DNA from: UCB2 sp964475735
GTDB taxonomy: Bacteria > Chloroflexota > Dehalococcoidia > Tepidiformales > Tepidiformaceae
Direction of reading: 5' to 3'
NCBI GenBank assembly: GCA_964475735.1
Contig: CAYYYI010000016.1
Coordinates: 1-29,302, forward strand
DNA: 29,302 nt
Shown: one piece after another, positions 1 to 8,407 of the stretch
How the letters are laid out: each line of letters starts with the position of its first letter
How positions within the stretch are numbered: the first letter of the stretch is position 1
The notes under the pieces: generated by a model
The model's input: only the letters and a program-made list of their open reading frames with translations
Databases searched by the model: none
Told to the model about the DNA's origin: nothing
Position numbers and translations under genes: made by a program

Positions 1-735
1 GCCGCCCTCATCAACATCCCCGGCTTCATGATCGTCATCGTCGGCACCTTCGGGGCGACCATGGTCGCCCAGCCGCTCCCCACCATGATCGGCCTGCCCA
101 AGGCCATCATGAAAGCCTTCTTCGGTGGAGGCGGCCACAACTCCCCCGAGACCGTCGAGCTCTTCGTCGGCATGGCCGACAAGGCCCGCCGCGAAGGCCT
201 TCTCGCCCTTGAAGGCGACGTCGACAAGATCCACGACCCCTTCACCCGCAAGGGCGTCCAGCTCATGATCGACGGCACCGACCCCGAGCTCCTCCGCGAG
301 ATCATGGAGATCGAGTCCGAGGCCATCAAACACCGCCACGAATCCAACTTCTCCGTTCTTGAGCTCATGGGCGGCATCGCCCCCACCATCGGCGTGCTCG
401 GCGCCGTCATGGGCCTCATGTCCGTCATGCAGCACCTCGATGAGCCAGAGCACATCGGCCCCGGTATCGCCACCGCCTTCGTCGCCACCTTCTACGGCGT
501 GTTCACTGCCAACGTCCTCTACCTTCCCCTGGCCAACAAGCTCAAGAACAACTCCAAGCACGAACAGCACGCCCTTCAGGTCGTCATCGAAGGCCTCATG
601 TCGATCCAGTCCGGCGACAACCCCCGCATCGTGCGCGAAAAGCTCGAAGGCTTCCTCCAGCCGTCTGCTCGCTCCAAGGGCGGAGGCGAGGGCGCGGAGG
701 GTGGCTCCGAGACCCGGCAGCGGGAGGCAGCATGA
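1..735 (+). CDS. motA: Flagellar stator protein MotA (5' truncated)
   Basis: This is the proton-channel stator subunit of the flagellar motor, an inner-membrane partner of MotB. The frame is open from base 1, so the true start and first membrane helix lie outside the window. Visible are a helix around bases 1-90, a charged cytoplasmic loop (about 130-350) that in the family contacts FliG, and two more hydrophobic segments. These carry the family's functional prolines, in G-I-A-P-T-I-G (about 373-393) and in L-Y-L-P-L-A-N-K (about 520-540). The C-terminal tail is Gly/Glu-rich. The stop TGA overlaps the motB ATG (ATGA), so the two are probably translationally coupled. The family is clear; only the N-terminus is unknown. 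Confidence 0.95.
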   Translation, partial: AALINIPGFMIVIVGTFGATMVAQPLPTMIGLPKAIMKAFFGGGGHNSPETVELFVGMADKARREGLLALEGDVDKIHDPFTRKGVQLMIDGTDPELLREIMEIESEAIKHRHESNFSVLELMGGIAPTIGVLGAVMGLMSVMQHLDEPEHIGPGIATAFVATFYGVFTANVLYLPLANKLKNNSKHEQHALQVVIEGLMSIQSGDNPRIVREKLEGFLQPSARSKGGGEGAEGGSETRQREAA

Positions 736-1355
736 GCCGCAAAGCCCCCGATCCAGAACCACCGCCGAACCACGAACGATGGATCGTGACCTATGCCGAC
801 ATGGTCACGCTCCTCTTTGCCCTCTTCGTCGTCCTCTGGTCCATGAGCGATGCCAACACCACAAAGCTCGAACAGGTGCGCACCTCGCTCGACAAGGCTT
901 TCAACGTCGGCGTCCTTAGCGGGACCGATGGCGCCTCCCCCGTCTTCGAGGGCGGCGGCGGCCTGACGCCCTCGCTCTCCGAAATCAAGTCAAACGACCT
1001 CGTTTCCATCGCCAAAGAGGTTGGCGAGCTCCGCTCTGGCGACGGATACGGATCGAAGATCCAGGTTCGCAGCGATGCCGAGTCCATCACCATCAGCCTC
1101 TCCGACAACCTGCTCTTCGANNNNNNNNNNNNNNNNNNNNNNNNNNNNNNNNNNNNNNNNNNNNNNNNNNNNNNNNNNNNNNNNNNNNNNNNNNNNNNNN
1201 NNNNNNNNNNNNNNNNNNNNGACACCCGCCCTGTCGCAGACAACGCCACTCCCGAAGGGCGCGCGCTCAACCGCCGCGCCGACATCGTCATCGTCTACCC
1301 AACGGAGGCCGCCCTGGAAGAGGCCCTCTCCGCCGCAGGCAAGGTGAACCAATAA
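732..1355 (+). CDS. motB: Flagellar stator protein MotB, interrupted by assembly gap
   Basis: This is the stator subunit that anchors to peptidoglycan and carries the proton-binding aspartate. The N-terminal helix contains T-Y-A-D-M-V-T-L-L-F; Asp23 matches the essential Asp of the family. After a linker, an OmpA-like domain begins (S-L-S-D-N-L-L-F) and runs into 100 Ns at 1121-1220. The frame resumes with D-T-R-P-V-A-D-N and E-G-R-A-L-N-R-R, the usual end of the OmpA fold. In the family roughly 80-90 residues separate these points, so the 33 placeholder codons are too few and the 100 Ns are a token gap. The peptidoglycan-binding core cannot be read. The start ATG overlaps the motA stop, and the stop TAA shares one base with the fliL start. 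Confidence 0.95.
   Translation: MSRKAPDPEPPPNHERWIVTYADMVTLLFALFVVLWSMSDANTTKLEQVRTSLDKAFNVGVLSGTDGASPVFEGGGGLTPSLSEIKSNDLVSIAKEVGELRSGDGYGSKIQVRSDAESITISLSDNLLFXXXXXXXXXXXXXXXXXXXXXXXXXXXXXXXXXXDTRPVADNATPEGRALNRRADIVIVYPTEAALEEALSAAGKVNQ
1121..1220. other. Assembly gap (100 N) inside motB
   Basis: A run of exactly 100 Ns, the usual placeholder for a scaffold gap of unknown length. It removes the core of the MotB OmpA-like domain. Confidence 0.98.
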
Positions 1356-1840
1356 TGAAGAACAAGAAGGTACTCATCGGCGTCGCGCTGCTCCTGGCGG
1401 CAGCCTTCTGGTTCTACATCAAACCGAACTACATGGATGCGAAGCCGGCCCCAGCCTACACGGACGAACAGATCGCCGCCGCGCCGAAGCCCACCGTCCA
1501 GCTCGAAGAGCGCGTGCTCAATCTCAAGGCCCCGGCCACCGCACCGAACTACGTCAAGGCCGCCATCGCCCTCGAATTCGCTGACCCGGACCTCAAGTGG
1601 ATTGGCCTGGCTGGCCACGGCCTCGTGATAAAGAACGAAGTCTTTGCCGAGGAGATGGAGCCCGATCTCCCCAAGATCTGGGACGTCATCACTTCCATCG
1701 TCGGTTCAAAGTCTGTCGATCAGGTCTCCACCAGCGAAGGGCGCGAAGAACTCAAGCAAGAGCTCATGGCCGCTATCAACAAAGAGATCCACCACGAACA
1801 GGTGCAGAACGTCTACTTCGTCACCTTCATCACGCAGTAA
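1355..1840 (+). CDS. fliL: Flagellar basal body-associated protein FliL
   Basis: A 161-residue single-pass membrane protein of the stator ring that supports motor torque. The N-terminus is K-N-K-K followed by a hydrophobic helix at about residues 6-22. An extracytoplasmic FliL domain follows: V-Q-L-E-E-R-V-L-N-L, then Y-V-K-A-A-I-A-L-E-F, ending V-Y-F-V-T-F-I-T-Q, the typical FliL C-terminus. The ATG shares one base with the motB TAA, so the start is fixed by coupling. It sits at the normal place after motB. A fliM gene normally follows fliL, but here the next gene is a FliN/FliY-type protein. Confidence 0.93.
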   Translation: MKNKKVLIGVALLLAAAFWFYIKPNYMDAKPAPAYTDEQIAAAPKPTVQLEERVLNLKAPATAPNYVKAAIALEFADPDLKWIGLAGHGLVIKNEVFAEEMEPDLPKIWDVITSIVGSKSVDQVSTSEGREELKQELMAAINKEIHHEQVQNVYFVTFITQ

Positions 1841-1851
1841 GGCCAGCAACC

Positions 1852-2937
1852 ATGCCAATCCCGCGCGACATCCTCATCCAACTCCTATCGCCAACCCAGG
1901 CCGATGCCCTCGACCAGGGCGGCCGCAGCATCTGGCATGCCACAGCGGCCGCGCTCGGCGCCATCCTGGGCTCCGCCCCTTCCGCCGCCGGCATCGATGC
2001 CCGCCTTGTAATGCCCGACGAGATCACCGGCGAGTTCGGCGACCCACACCTCGTTGTTCCCATTGAACTCTCCACCGATCAGGACCAGACAGCCTTCGCC
2101 TACCTCGTCCTCCCGACCGCCCCTGCCGCCGTGTTCTTCGATTCGCAGGCCGACGATCCTTCCGACGAGGAGCAACAGACCATCGTCCTCGCCTCCACCG
2201 TCCTCGGACAGGTCCTGCAGGTCGTCAACGTCCAGGTGCTCGCGGGCTCTCCCTCTGGCCTCGTCTTCTCGCTCGACGACATTACGGCCAACACCATGAC
2301 GACCCTGCTGGCAGCCATGGACGAGCCTGCCATGCTACTCACCCTCACCGTTAATGGTGCGAAGCCGCTCCCTCTCACCCTCGTCATCCCTGGCACCTTC
2401 CTCGATGTCACAGCCGGCGCCCTCCCCCAGGCTGCCGCCTCCGAGTTTGCCACCCCATCGCTCAGTCTCACCGAAGACGAGATTGCCATGGCCGAGCTCG
2501 TCGAGATCGAGCCTTCCCAGCCTCCTGCACCTGAGCTCGCCGGTGTGGGTGCGAGCCGCGAATCCACAGCCCACACTTCTTCTCCTTCCCGCGAACCGAC
2601 CCCTATCTCCCAGGCTCCCGCTGCCTCTCGTGCCCGCTTCACGCCGCTTCCCGAATCGAGCGGCGGGCGCGCCGCTCACCACATTGACCTCCTGCGCGGC
2701 CTGGAGATGAACGTGACCGTCGAGCTCGGCCGCACCGAACTCACCGTCGCCGAAGTCCTCGACCTTGGCCCTGGCTCCGTCATCGAGCTCGATCGCATCG
2801 CCGGCGAACCGGTCGACATCCTCGTGAACGACCGCATCATCGCCCGGGGTGAAGTCGTCGTGGTCGATGAGAACTTCGGCGTCCGCGTGGTCGAAGTCCT
2901 CCGCCGCGGCGCCTCCGCAGACGAGGAAGCCAGTTGA
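1852..2937 (+). CDS. fliN: FliY/FliN-type flagellar motor switch protein
   Basis: A 361-residue switch (C-ring) protein. Residues about 5-190 resemble the CheC-like middle domain of FliY/FliM (L-S-P-T-Q-A-D-A-L-D, then A-T-A-A-A-L-G-A-I-L-G; second half around S-T-V-L-G-Q-V-L-Q-V-V). A Pro/Ser-rich linker covers about 215-280. The last 80 residues are a canonical FliN SpoA domain: V-T-V-E-L-G-R-T, G-P-G-S-V-I-E-L-D-R, A-R-G-E-V-V-V-V-D-E-N-F-G-V-R. The ATG at 1852 is chosen because the protein similarity starts there; the frame is open further upstream but that part overlaps fliL. The E-x-x-N phosphatase signature of CheC is not visible, nor is a CheY-binding E-I-D-A-L-L peptide. It occupies the positions where fliM and fliN normally stand. 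An annotation as plain FliN would miss the N-terminal domain. Confidence 0.88.
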   Translation: MPIPRDILIQLLSPTQADALDQGGRSIWHATAAALGAILGSAPSAAGIDARLVMPDEITGEFGDPHLVVPIELSTDQDQTAFAYLVLPTAPAAVFFDSQADDPSDEEQQTIVLASTVLGQVLQVVNVQVLAGSPSGLVFSLDDITANTMTTLLAAMDEPAMLLTLTVNGAKPLPLTLVIPGTFLDVTAGALPQAAASEFATPSLSLTEDEIAMAELVEIEPSQPPAPELAGVGASRESTAHTSSPSREPTPISQAPAASRARFTPLPESSGGRAAHHIDLLRGLEMNVTVELGRTELTVAEVLDLGPGSVIELDRIAGEPVDILVNDRIIARGEVVVVDENFGVRVVEVLRRGASADEEAS

Positions 2938-3481
2938 ACAGCGCCCCGAACCGCAAGCGCGTGCTCTGGCTCGCGGCGATAGGCGGCGTGCTGCTGCTTT
3001 CTGTGCTGTTTATCACCCTCCTCGCCCCTTCGCCCAACCCGGCCTCCACCGCGCCCGTCATCCGCACCGCAGCATCGCCCGGCGATAGCGCAGGCGCACC
3101 GCCCGGCGATGGCGAAACCTCGTCCTCCGGCTTCCGCCTCGGAGGAGGAGACATGGTCTCTCTCGGCCTCCGCCTGGGTCTCGTGGTCATCATCATCGCC
3201 GCCTCCATCGTCGCGCTGCGCTGGTGGGGCCGGAAGACCATCGGCCCAAAAAGCGCCTCCGGCTTCCTCCGCGTGGTCGATACGCTCGCCGTTGGCAACG
3301 GCCGCAGCATCCACCTGGTGGCCCTCGGCGAAAGGATCATCGCCGTGGGCGCCACCGCCCAACAGCTCTCCTATCTGAGCGAGCTCACTGACGATGAAGC
3401 CCGGCGCGTGGTCGACCTCCTGCCCCGGCCCGGAGAGCAGTCCATCACCGGCTTCGCCGCCGAACTCTTTCACAGCATGCG
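2934..3481 (+). CDS. fliO: Flagellar biosynthesis protein FliO (3' end in gap)
   Basis: FliO helps assemble the FliP/Q/R export gate in the membrane. The start is TTG at 2934, overlapping the preceding TGA (TTGA), with GAGGAAG 5 nt upstream. There is a first hydrophobic helix at residues about 10-28, a Pro/Ser/Gly-rich periplasmic stretch, and a second helix at about 75-97 ending W-W-G-R-K. The FliO cytoplasmic domain follows (F-L-R-V-V-D-T-L-A-V-G-N-G-R-S-I-H-L-V). The reading frame runs into 100 Ns. The open frame that continues across the Ns into FliP is an accident of the placeholder length; these are two genes. Confidence 0.9.
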
Positions 3482-3581
3482 NNNNNNNNNNNNNNNNNNN
3501 NNNNNNNNNNNNNNNNNNNNNNNNNNNNNNNNNNNNNNNNNNNNNNNNNNNNNNNNNNNNNNNNNNNNNNNNNNNNNNNNN
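3482..3581. other. Assembly gap (100 N) at the fliO-fliP junction
   Basis: A run of 100 Ns of unknown true length. It hides the C-terminus of FliO, the fliO stop, and the start plus roughly the first 50-60 residues of FliP. Confidence 0.98.
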
Positions 3582-4157
3582 GCCCCGGCCATCCTCGTGA
3601 TGGTGACTTCGTTCACCCGCGTCATCGTCGTCCTTTCGCTCGTGCGGAACGCCATCGGCATCCCTCAGCTGCCCCCTAACCAGGTGCTCGTCGGGCTCGC
3701 GCTCTTCCTCACTGCCTTCGTTATGGCCCCCGCCCTCAAGACCATCAACGCCGAGGCCTTGCAGCCCTACATGAACGGCGAAATCTCCCAGCAGGAGGCT
3801 CTCGAACGCGGTGAAAAGCCACTGCGCGAGTTCATGCTCAAGCAGACCCGCGAACAGGACCTCGCCCTCTTCCTCAAGCTCAGCGATTCGCCCAAGCCCG
3901 CGAACGTCGGCGAAGTGCCCACCTACGTGCTCGTTCCCGCCTTCACCATCTCCGAACTGAAGACGGCCTTCCAGATGGGCTTCATCATGTTCGTTCCGTT
4001 TCTCATCATCGACCTCGTCGTCTCATCGGCCCTCCTGAGCATGGGCATGATGATGCTCCCCCCGGTCATCGTCTCCCTACCCTTCAAGATTCTGCTCTTC
4101 GTCCTTGTCGACGGCTGGTATCTCATCATCGGCTCCCTTGTGGGCAGCTTCGCCTAG
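3582..4157 (+). CDS. fliP: Flagellar export gate protein FliP (5' end in gap)
   Basis: The core channel subunit of the flagellar type III export gate, an integral membrane protein. The visible 191 residues match FliP closely: A-P-A-I-L-V-M-V-T-S-F-T-R, L-P-P-N-Q-V-L-V-G-L-A-L-F-L-T, P-L-R-E-F-M-L-K-Q-T-R-E-Q-D-L, E-L-K-T-A-F-Q-M-G-F, P-F-L-I-I-D-L-V-V, S-M-G-M-M-M-L-P-P, and L-V-D-G-W at the end. The signal peptide or first helix is lost in the gap. The stop TAG is part of a TAGGAGG that serves as ribosome binding site for fliQ. Confidence 0.96.
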   Translation, partial: APAILVMVTSFTRVIVVLSLVRNAIGIPQLPPNQVLVGLALFLTAFVMAPALKTINAEALQPYMNGEISQQEALERGEKPLREFMLKQTREQDLALFLKLSDSPKPANVGEVPTYVLVPAFTISELKTAFQMGFIMFVPFLIIDLVVSSALLSMGMMMLPPVIVSLPFKILLFVLVDGWYLIIGSLVGSFA

Positions 4158-4167
4158 GAGGTTCTTC

Positions 4168-4437
4168 GTGAACGAAGCCGTGGTCCTTGGCCTCGCCAAA
4201 GAGTCGCTCACCGTGGCGCTCCTCATCGGCGCCCCCATCCTGGGCGCAAGCCTGATCATCGGTGTGGTCGTCAGCATCTTTCAGGCGGTCACGCAGGTGA
4301 ACGAAATGACCCTGACGTTCGTGCCCAAGCTCCTGGGGGTATTCGTGGCCGTGCTCGTCTTCGGCCCCTGGATGATGCAAACGCTTCTCGGCTTCTCCGC
4401 CGGGTTGTTCGCCAACATGGGCGCTTACGGCAGGTGA
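4168..4437 (+). CDS. fliQ: Flagellar export gate protein FliQ
   Basis: An 89-residue subunit of the FliP/Q/R gate with two hydrophobic helices (about residues 17-38 and 50-75). The family segment S-I-F-Q-A-V-T-Q-V-N-E-M-T-L-T-F-V-P-K is present. The start is GTG at 4168 with AGGAGG 6 nt upstream. The stop TGA overlaps the fliR GTG (GTGA). Length and position between fliP and fliR are as expected. Confidence 0.95.
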   Translation: MNEAVVLGLAKESLTVALLIGAPILGASLIIGVVVSIFQAVTQVNEMTLTFVPKLLGVFVAVLVFGPWMMQTLLGFSAGLFANMGAYGR

Positions 4438-5222
4438 GGGCACGTTCCGTGGTAGAGCTTTCGCCCGCGTTCACCTATGGCTTCCTGCTCATCCTCATCC
4501 GGACGAGCGCGATGCTGGTGTCTGCCCCGCTGCTCAGCCACCGCGGCATTCCTGCCTACACAAAGATTGGCTTCGCCGTCTTCCTGGCCCTTGTCCTTGT
4601 TCCGCTCGAACAGGATCGCCTCTCGCCGCCGCCCCAGCAGTTCGGCCAGCTCGCCGACGGTGTCCTTCGCGAGACGCTCTTCGGGCTCGCCCTGGGGCTG
4701 GCCATGAACCTCGTCTTCATCGGACTGCAGATGGCCTCGCACATCATGGGTGTGCAGATGGGCTTCGGCCTCGGCGGCGTCATCGACCCCATCACCGGGA
4801 CCGAGTTCGACACTTTCGGCCAGTTCTACGCCATCCTCGTCACCCTCGTCTTCTTCAGCATCAACGGACACTTCATGGTCATCGAAGCGCTCGCCGAGAC
4901 CATCCGCGCCGTGCCCCCCGGCTCCTTTGACCCGCTGAACATCCGCTCAGAGGCGCTTGCGCCTCTCATGGCCGGGCTCATGGTCACCGCCGTGCGCATC
5001 GCCATGCCCGTGCTCACCGCCCTCTTTATCACCGATCTGGGCATGGGCTTCGTCGCCCGCACCATGCCCCAGATCAACATCCTCATTGTCGGAATGCCCG
5101 TGAAGATCGTCGTCGGCGTCCTGGTCATGGCCGCAGCCCTGCCCGCGACCGTCCAGCTGATGAACGGCGTTATTGGCACGTCGCTCGCCGGTTCGAGCTT
5201 GCGCCTGCTGGGGGCACGCTAA
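4434..5222 (+). CDS. fliR: Flagellar export gate protein FliR
   Basis: A 262-residue polytopic membrane protein completing the FliP/Q/R export gate. Family-like segments include R-T-S-A-M-L-V-S-A-P-L, the G-F-G-L-G-G-V-I-D-P region, and D-L-G-M-G-F-V-A-R-T-M-P-Q-I-N-I. The GTG start at 4434 overlaps the fliQ stop; a second GTG at 4449 is possible but would give a shorter N-terminus. The stop TAA shares one base with the flhB ATG. Confidence 0.94.
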   Translation: MRARSVVELSPAFTYGFLLILIRTSAMLVSAPLLSHRGIPAYTKIGFAVFLALVLVPLEQDRLSPPPQQFGQLADGVLRETLFGLALGLAMNLVFIGLQMASHIMGVQMGFGLGGVIDPITGTEFDTFGQFYAILVTLVFFSINGHFMVIEALAETIRAVPPGSFDPLNIRSEALAPLMAGLMVTAVRIAMPVLTALFITDLGMGFVARTMPQINILIVGMPVKIVVGVLVMAAALPATVQLMNGVIGTSLAGSSLRLLGAR

Positions 5223-6313
5223 TGGCCGGCGAACGCACCGAAGCCCCAACGCCAAAGCGGCTGCGCGAAGCCCGCCAGAAGGGCAACGTCAGTAAGAGCC
5301 AGGAGCTTGTCTCAGTCGGCGTTCTGCTTGCTGCCGTTCTGCTCTTGCGCGCCCTTGGCCCCGCTCTCTGGGACGGCCTCGCCGCCGTCATGCGCGACGG
5401 TCTCGGCAATCGCGAAACCGGCGATCTAACCACCGGCACCGCCTTCGCCATGTATCGCGAATCAGGCGTGCGGGTGTTGATGCTCCTCGCGCCACTTCTC
5501 GGCCTGCTCGCCGTGGCCGGGGTCGCCTTCAACGTCGCCCAGACCGGGCTGCTCCTCAGCAGCTCCGGCATCCAGCCCAAACTCTCCCGCGTCAATCCTG
5601 GCGCCGGTCTCAAGCGGCTCTTCTCGAAGGATGGTCTCGTCAACCTCATCAAGACCCTTGCCAAAGCCGGCGCCGTCGCCATTGTCGTGTGGCTGACGAT
5701 GAGCTCGCGCCTCGCCGAGATCGCCTCCCTCAGTCAGGTGCACGTGCCCGAGGCCACGGCCCGCCTTGCCGGGCTCGCCTTCGACGTCGCCATCCGCGCC
5801 GCCGTGGTCCTCTTCCTGCTGGCGATCGCCGACTATGCATGGCAGCGCCGCCGCCATCTCCAGCAGCTCCGCATGACCAAAGAGGAGCTTAAGCAGGAGT
5901 TCCGCGAGACCGAAGGGGACCCCCACATCAAGGCAGCCATTCGCCGCCGCCGCCAGGCGCTCCTCAACCGCATGATCGCGGCCGTGCCAAAGGCCGATGT
6001 GGTCGTCACGAACCCCACGCACTACGCCGTCGCCCTCAAGTACGACCCCGTGACCATGGGCGCGCCCATGGTTGTGGCAAAGGGCGAACGCCTGCTTGCC
6101 CAGCGAATCAAGGAGGTCGCCCGCAGGTCCGGAGTCCCCATTCTCGAAGAGCCGCCGCTCGCTCGCGCTCTCTTTGCCGCCGTTCCCGTCGGTCAGTACA
6201 TCCCGGCTCATCTCTTCCACGCCGTGGCCGAGGTCCTCGCCTGGGTCTACTCGCTCCGCGCCAAAGCGCCCTTCGCGCGCCCTGCCGCGCGCGCGCCACA
6301 GGTCGCGAGGTAG
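5222..6313 (+). CDS. flhB: Flagellar export switch protein FlhB
   Basis: A 363-residue export-apparatus protein that switches substrate class from rod/hook to filament after self-cleavage. The N-terminus is diagnostic: E-R-T-E-A-P-T-P-K-R-L-R-E-A-R-Q-K-G-N. Four hydrophobic segments fill residues about 30-210, followed by the cytoplasmic domain with K-E-E-L-K-Q-E-F-R-E-T-E-G-D-P. The autocleavage N-P-T-H motif is intact at residues 264-267, followed by Y-A-V-A-L-K-Y and G-V-P-I-L-E-E-P-P-L-A-R-A-L. There is a one-base overlap with fliR. Confidence 0.97.
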   Translation: MAGERTEAPTPKRLREARQKGNVSKSQELVSVGVLLAAVLLLRALGPALWDGLAAVMRDGLGNRETGDLTTGTAFAMYRESGVRVLMLLAPLLGLLAVAGVAFNVAQTGLLLSSSGIQPKLSRVNPGAGLKRLFSKDGLVNLIKTLAKAGAVAIVVWLTMSSRLAEIASLSQVHVPEATARLAGLAFDVAIRAAVVLFLLAIADYAWQRRRHLQQLRMTKEELKQEFRETEGDPHIKAAIRRRRQALLNRMIAAVPKADVVVTNPTHYAVALKYDPVTMGAPMVVAKGERLLAQRIKEVARRSGVPILEEPPLARALFAAVPVGQYIPAHLFHAVAEVLAWVYSLRAKAPFARPAARAPQVAR

Positions 6314-6316
6314 GCC

Positions 6317-8407
6317 ATGGCAGCCCAAACTGTCCCCGCCGGCCGCCCGGGCCTTGCCCGCCTCTTCGGCCAGACCGATATCCTGCTCGCCGTCGGAATG
6401 ATCGTCATCGTCGGGATGATGATCATCCCCCTGCCAACGGCGCTGCTCGACCTGCTCCTGACCATCAACATCGCTGTCTCCGTCACCATCCTCCTCGTCG
6501 CCATCTATACCGAAGACGCCATGGCCTTCTCGGTGTTCCCCTCCCTGCTCCTCATCACCACCCTCTTCCGGCTCGCGCTCAACGTCTCCACGTCCCGCCT
6601 CATCCTCCTCCAGGCCGACGCGGGCGAAGTGGTCCACTCGTTCGGCAACTTCGTGGTCGGCGGCAACCTTGTCGTTGGCCTCGTTGTCTTCCTCATCCTG
6701 GTCGTCATCCAGTTCGTCGTTATCACAAACGGCGCGGGGCGCGTGGCCGAAGTCGCNNNNNNNNNNAAGCAGATGGTCATTGATGCCGACCTCAACGCCG
6801 GTCTCATCGACGAGAACCAGGCCCGCGACCGCCGCCGCCAGATAAGCGAAGAGGCCGGCTTCTACGGCGCCATGGACGGCGCCAGCAAGTTCGTGAAGGG
6901 CGATGCCATCGCCGGCATCGTCATCATCATCGTGAACATCATCGGCGGCCTCAGCATCGGCGTTCTGCAGCAGGGCGCAGGCCCCGGCGAGGCCCTTCAG
7001 ACCTACGCCCAGCTCACCGTGGGCGATGGTCTCGTTTCGCAATTGCCCGCTCTCCTCATCAGCACCGCCACCGGCATCGTCGTCACCCGCGCAGCGGGAG
7101 ACTCGAACCTCGGTTCCCAGCTATTCGCCCAGCTCACCGGGCAGTCGCGCCCGCTCTTCGTGGCCGGCGCCATGCTCGCCATCTTCGCCATGATGCCCGG
7201 CCTGCCCAAGGTTCCCTTCCTCGCTATCGCAGCGGTCACCGCGGGGAGCGGCTTTGTCATCCGCCGCCAGCAGACGGTCGACGCCATCGCCGCGCGGTTC
7301 GTCGAACCTCCCGAGGTCAGGGAGCCAGAACATCTCGGCCCCCAGCAGGTCATCCAGATGATGTCCATCGATCCCCTCGAAGTCGAAGTCGGCTACGGAC
7401 TCATCCCCATCGTCGACGAGGCCTCGGGAGGTGGCCTCCTCCGCCGCATCACCATGATCCGGCGCCAGCTCGCCCTCGACCTCGGGCTCGTGCTTCCCAC
7501 TGTGCGCGTGCGCGATAACCTCCAGCACGCGCCCAACACCTACGTCGTCAAGCTGCGCGGCGTCGAGATTGCCCGCGGCACTCTCATGCCCGGGCACTAC
7601 CTGGCCATGGACCCCGGCGCCGCCGAGGGCGAGGTCCCCGGCGTCGAGACCCATGAGCCCGCCTTCGGATTGCCCGCGCGTTGGATCGCTCCCGCCCATC
7701 GCGAGCGCGCCGAGTTGCTTGGCTTCACCGTCGTCGACGCCGAGTCCGTGCTCGCCACCCATCTCACCGAACTGGTGAAGCGCTTCGCACCCGACCTCCT
7801 CAGCCGCCAGGACACCCAGAACCTGCTCGAAAACCTCCGCCAGGAATACCCTGCGCTCGTCGACGACCTGGTCCCCGGGACGCTCACCGTCGGCGAGGTG
7901 CAGGAGGTGCTCCAGAACCTCCTCGCCGAGCGCGTCTCCATCCGCGACCTGGTGACCATCTGCGAGGCCCTCGCCACCCAGGGACGCGTCACGCGCGACG
8001 TCGACCTGCTCACCGAGTATGCCCGCGCCGCCCTCGCCCGCCAGATCAGCCGCCAGTACGCGGACGAATCCGGTCAGATCTTCGTCATCACCGTCGGCCC
8101 CCGCACCGAAGACGAGATCGCCAGTTCCATCCAGCAGTCAGAACGCGGCAGTGCCGTTGCCATGCCCCCGTGGCAGGTGCAGCGGCTGCTCGGCGTCGTC
8201 AGCGCAGAAGTTGAACGCGCCGCCGGCGCCGGCCGCGACCCCATCATCCTCTGTTCGTCGCGCATCCGGCTGGCTCTCCGGCGGCTGCTCGAACGCCGCC
8301 TCCCGAACGTCGTTGTTCTTTCTTTCGCCGAAATCACGCCACAAACCTCCGTCGAAGCCGTGGGGAATATCGAGGTGAACATTGGAACCGAAACGATTCA
8401 TAGGTAG
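6317..8407 (+). CDS. flhA: Flagellar export protein FlhA, with small assembly gap
   Basis: The large export-gate protein: hydrophobic segments in about the first 320 residues, then a soluble cytoplasmic domain that docks chaperone-substrate complexes. Family marks include S-V-F-P-S-L-L-L-I-T-T-L-F-R-L-A-L-N-V-S-T-S-R, K-Q-M-V-I-D-A-D-L-N-A-G, and I-L-C-S-S-R-I-R-L near the C-terminus. Ten Ns at 6757-6766 lie in the FHIPEP signature. Between E-V and K-Q-M the family has about 11 residues, but only 4 codons are present, so about 21 nt are missing beyond the Ns although the frame is kept. True length is therefore about 703 residues. The start ATG lies 3 nt after flhB; flhF starts inside its 3' end. 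Confidence 0.96.
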   Translation: MAAQTVPAGRPGLARLFGQTDILLAVGMIVIVGMMIIPLPTALLDLLLTINIAVSVTILLVAIYTEDAMAFSVFPSLLLITTLFRLALNVSTSRLILLQADAGEVVHSFGNFVVGGNLVVGLVVFLILVVIQFVVITNGAGRVAEVXXXXKQMVIDADLNAGLIDENQARDRRRQISEEAGFYGAMDGASKFVKGDAIAGIVIIIVNIIGGLSIGVLQQGAGPGEALQTYAQLTVGDGLVSQLPALLISTATGIVVTRAAGDSNLGSQLFAQLTGQSRPLFVAGAMLAIFAMMPGLPKVPFLAIAAVTAGSGFVIRRQQTVDAIAARFVEPPEVREPEHLGPQQVIQMMSIDPLEVEVGYGLIPIVDEASGGGLLRRITMIRRQLALDLGLVLPTVRVRDNLQHAPNTYVVKLRGVEIARGTLMPGHYLAMDPGAAEGEVPGVETHEPAFGLPARWIAPAHRERAELLGFTVVDAESVLATHLTELVKRFAPDLLSRQDTQNLLENLRQEYPALVDDLVPGTLTVGEVQEVLQNLLAERVSIRDLVTICEALATQGRVTRDVDLLTEYARAALARQISRQYADESGQIFVITVGPRTEDEIASSIQQSERGSAVAMPPWQVQRLLGVVSAEVERAAGAGRDPIILCSSRIRLALRRLLERRLPNVVVLSFAEITPQTSVEAVGNIEVNIGTETIHR
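6757..6766. other. Small assembly gap (10 N) in flhA
   Basis: Ten Ns in the conserved A-R-F-x-L-D-x-M-P-G segment of FlhA. By comparison with the family the real sequence should be about 31 nt here. Confidence 0.95.

Noticed and set aside
1597..1851. N-terminal extension of the FliN/FliY frame into fliL
   Set aside because: The extra residues are the out-of-frame reading of fliL. The CheC-like similarity begins just after the ATG at 1852.
2934..4157. A single continuous frame spanning FliO and FliP
   Set aside because: It is open only because 100 Ns were read through. The two halves match separate families and the gap must contain the fliO stop and fliP start.
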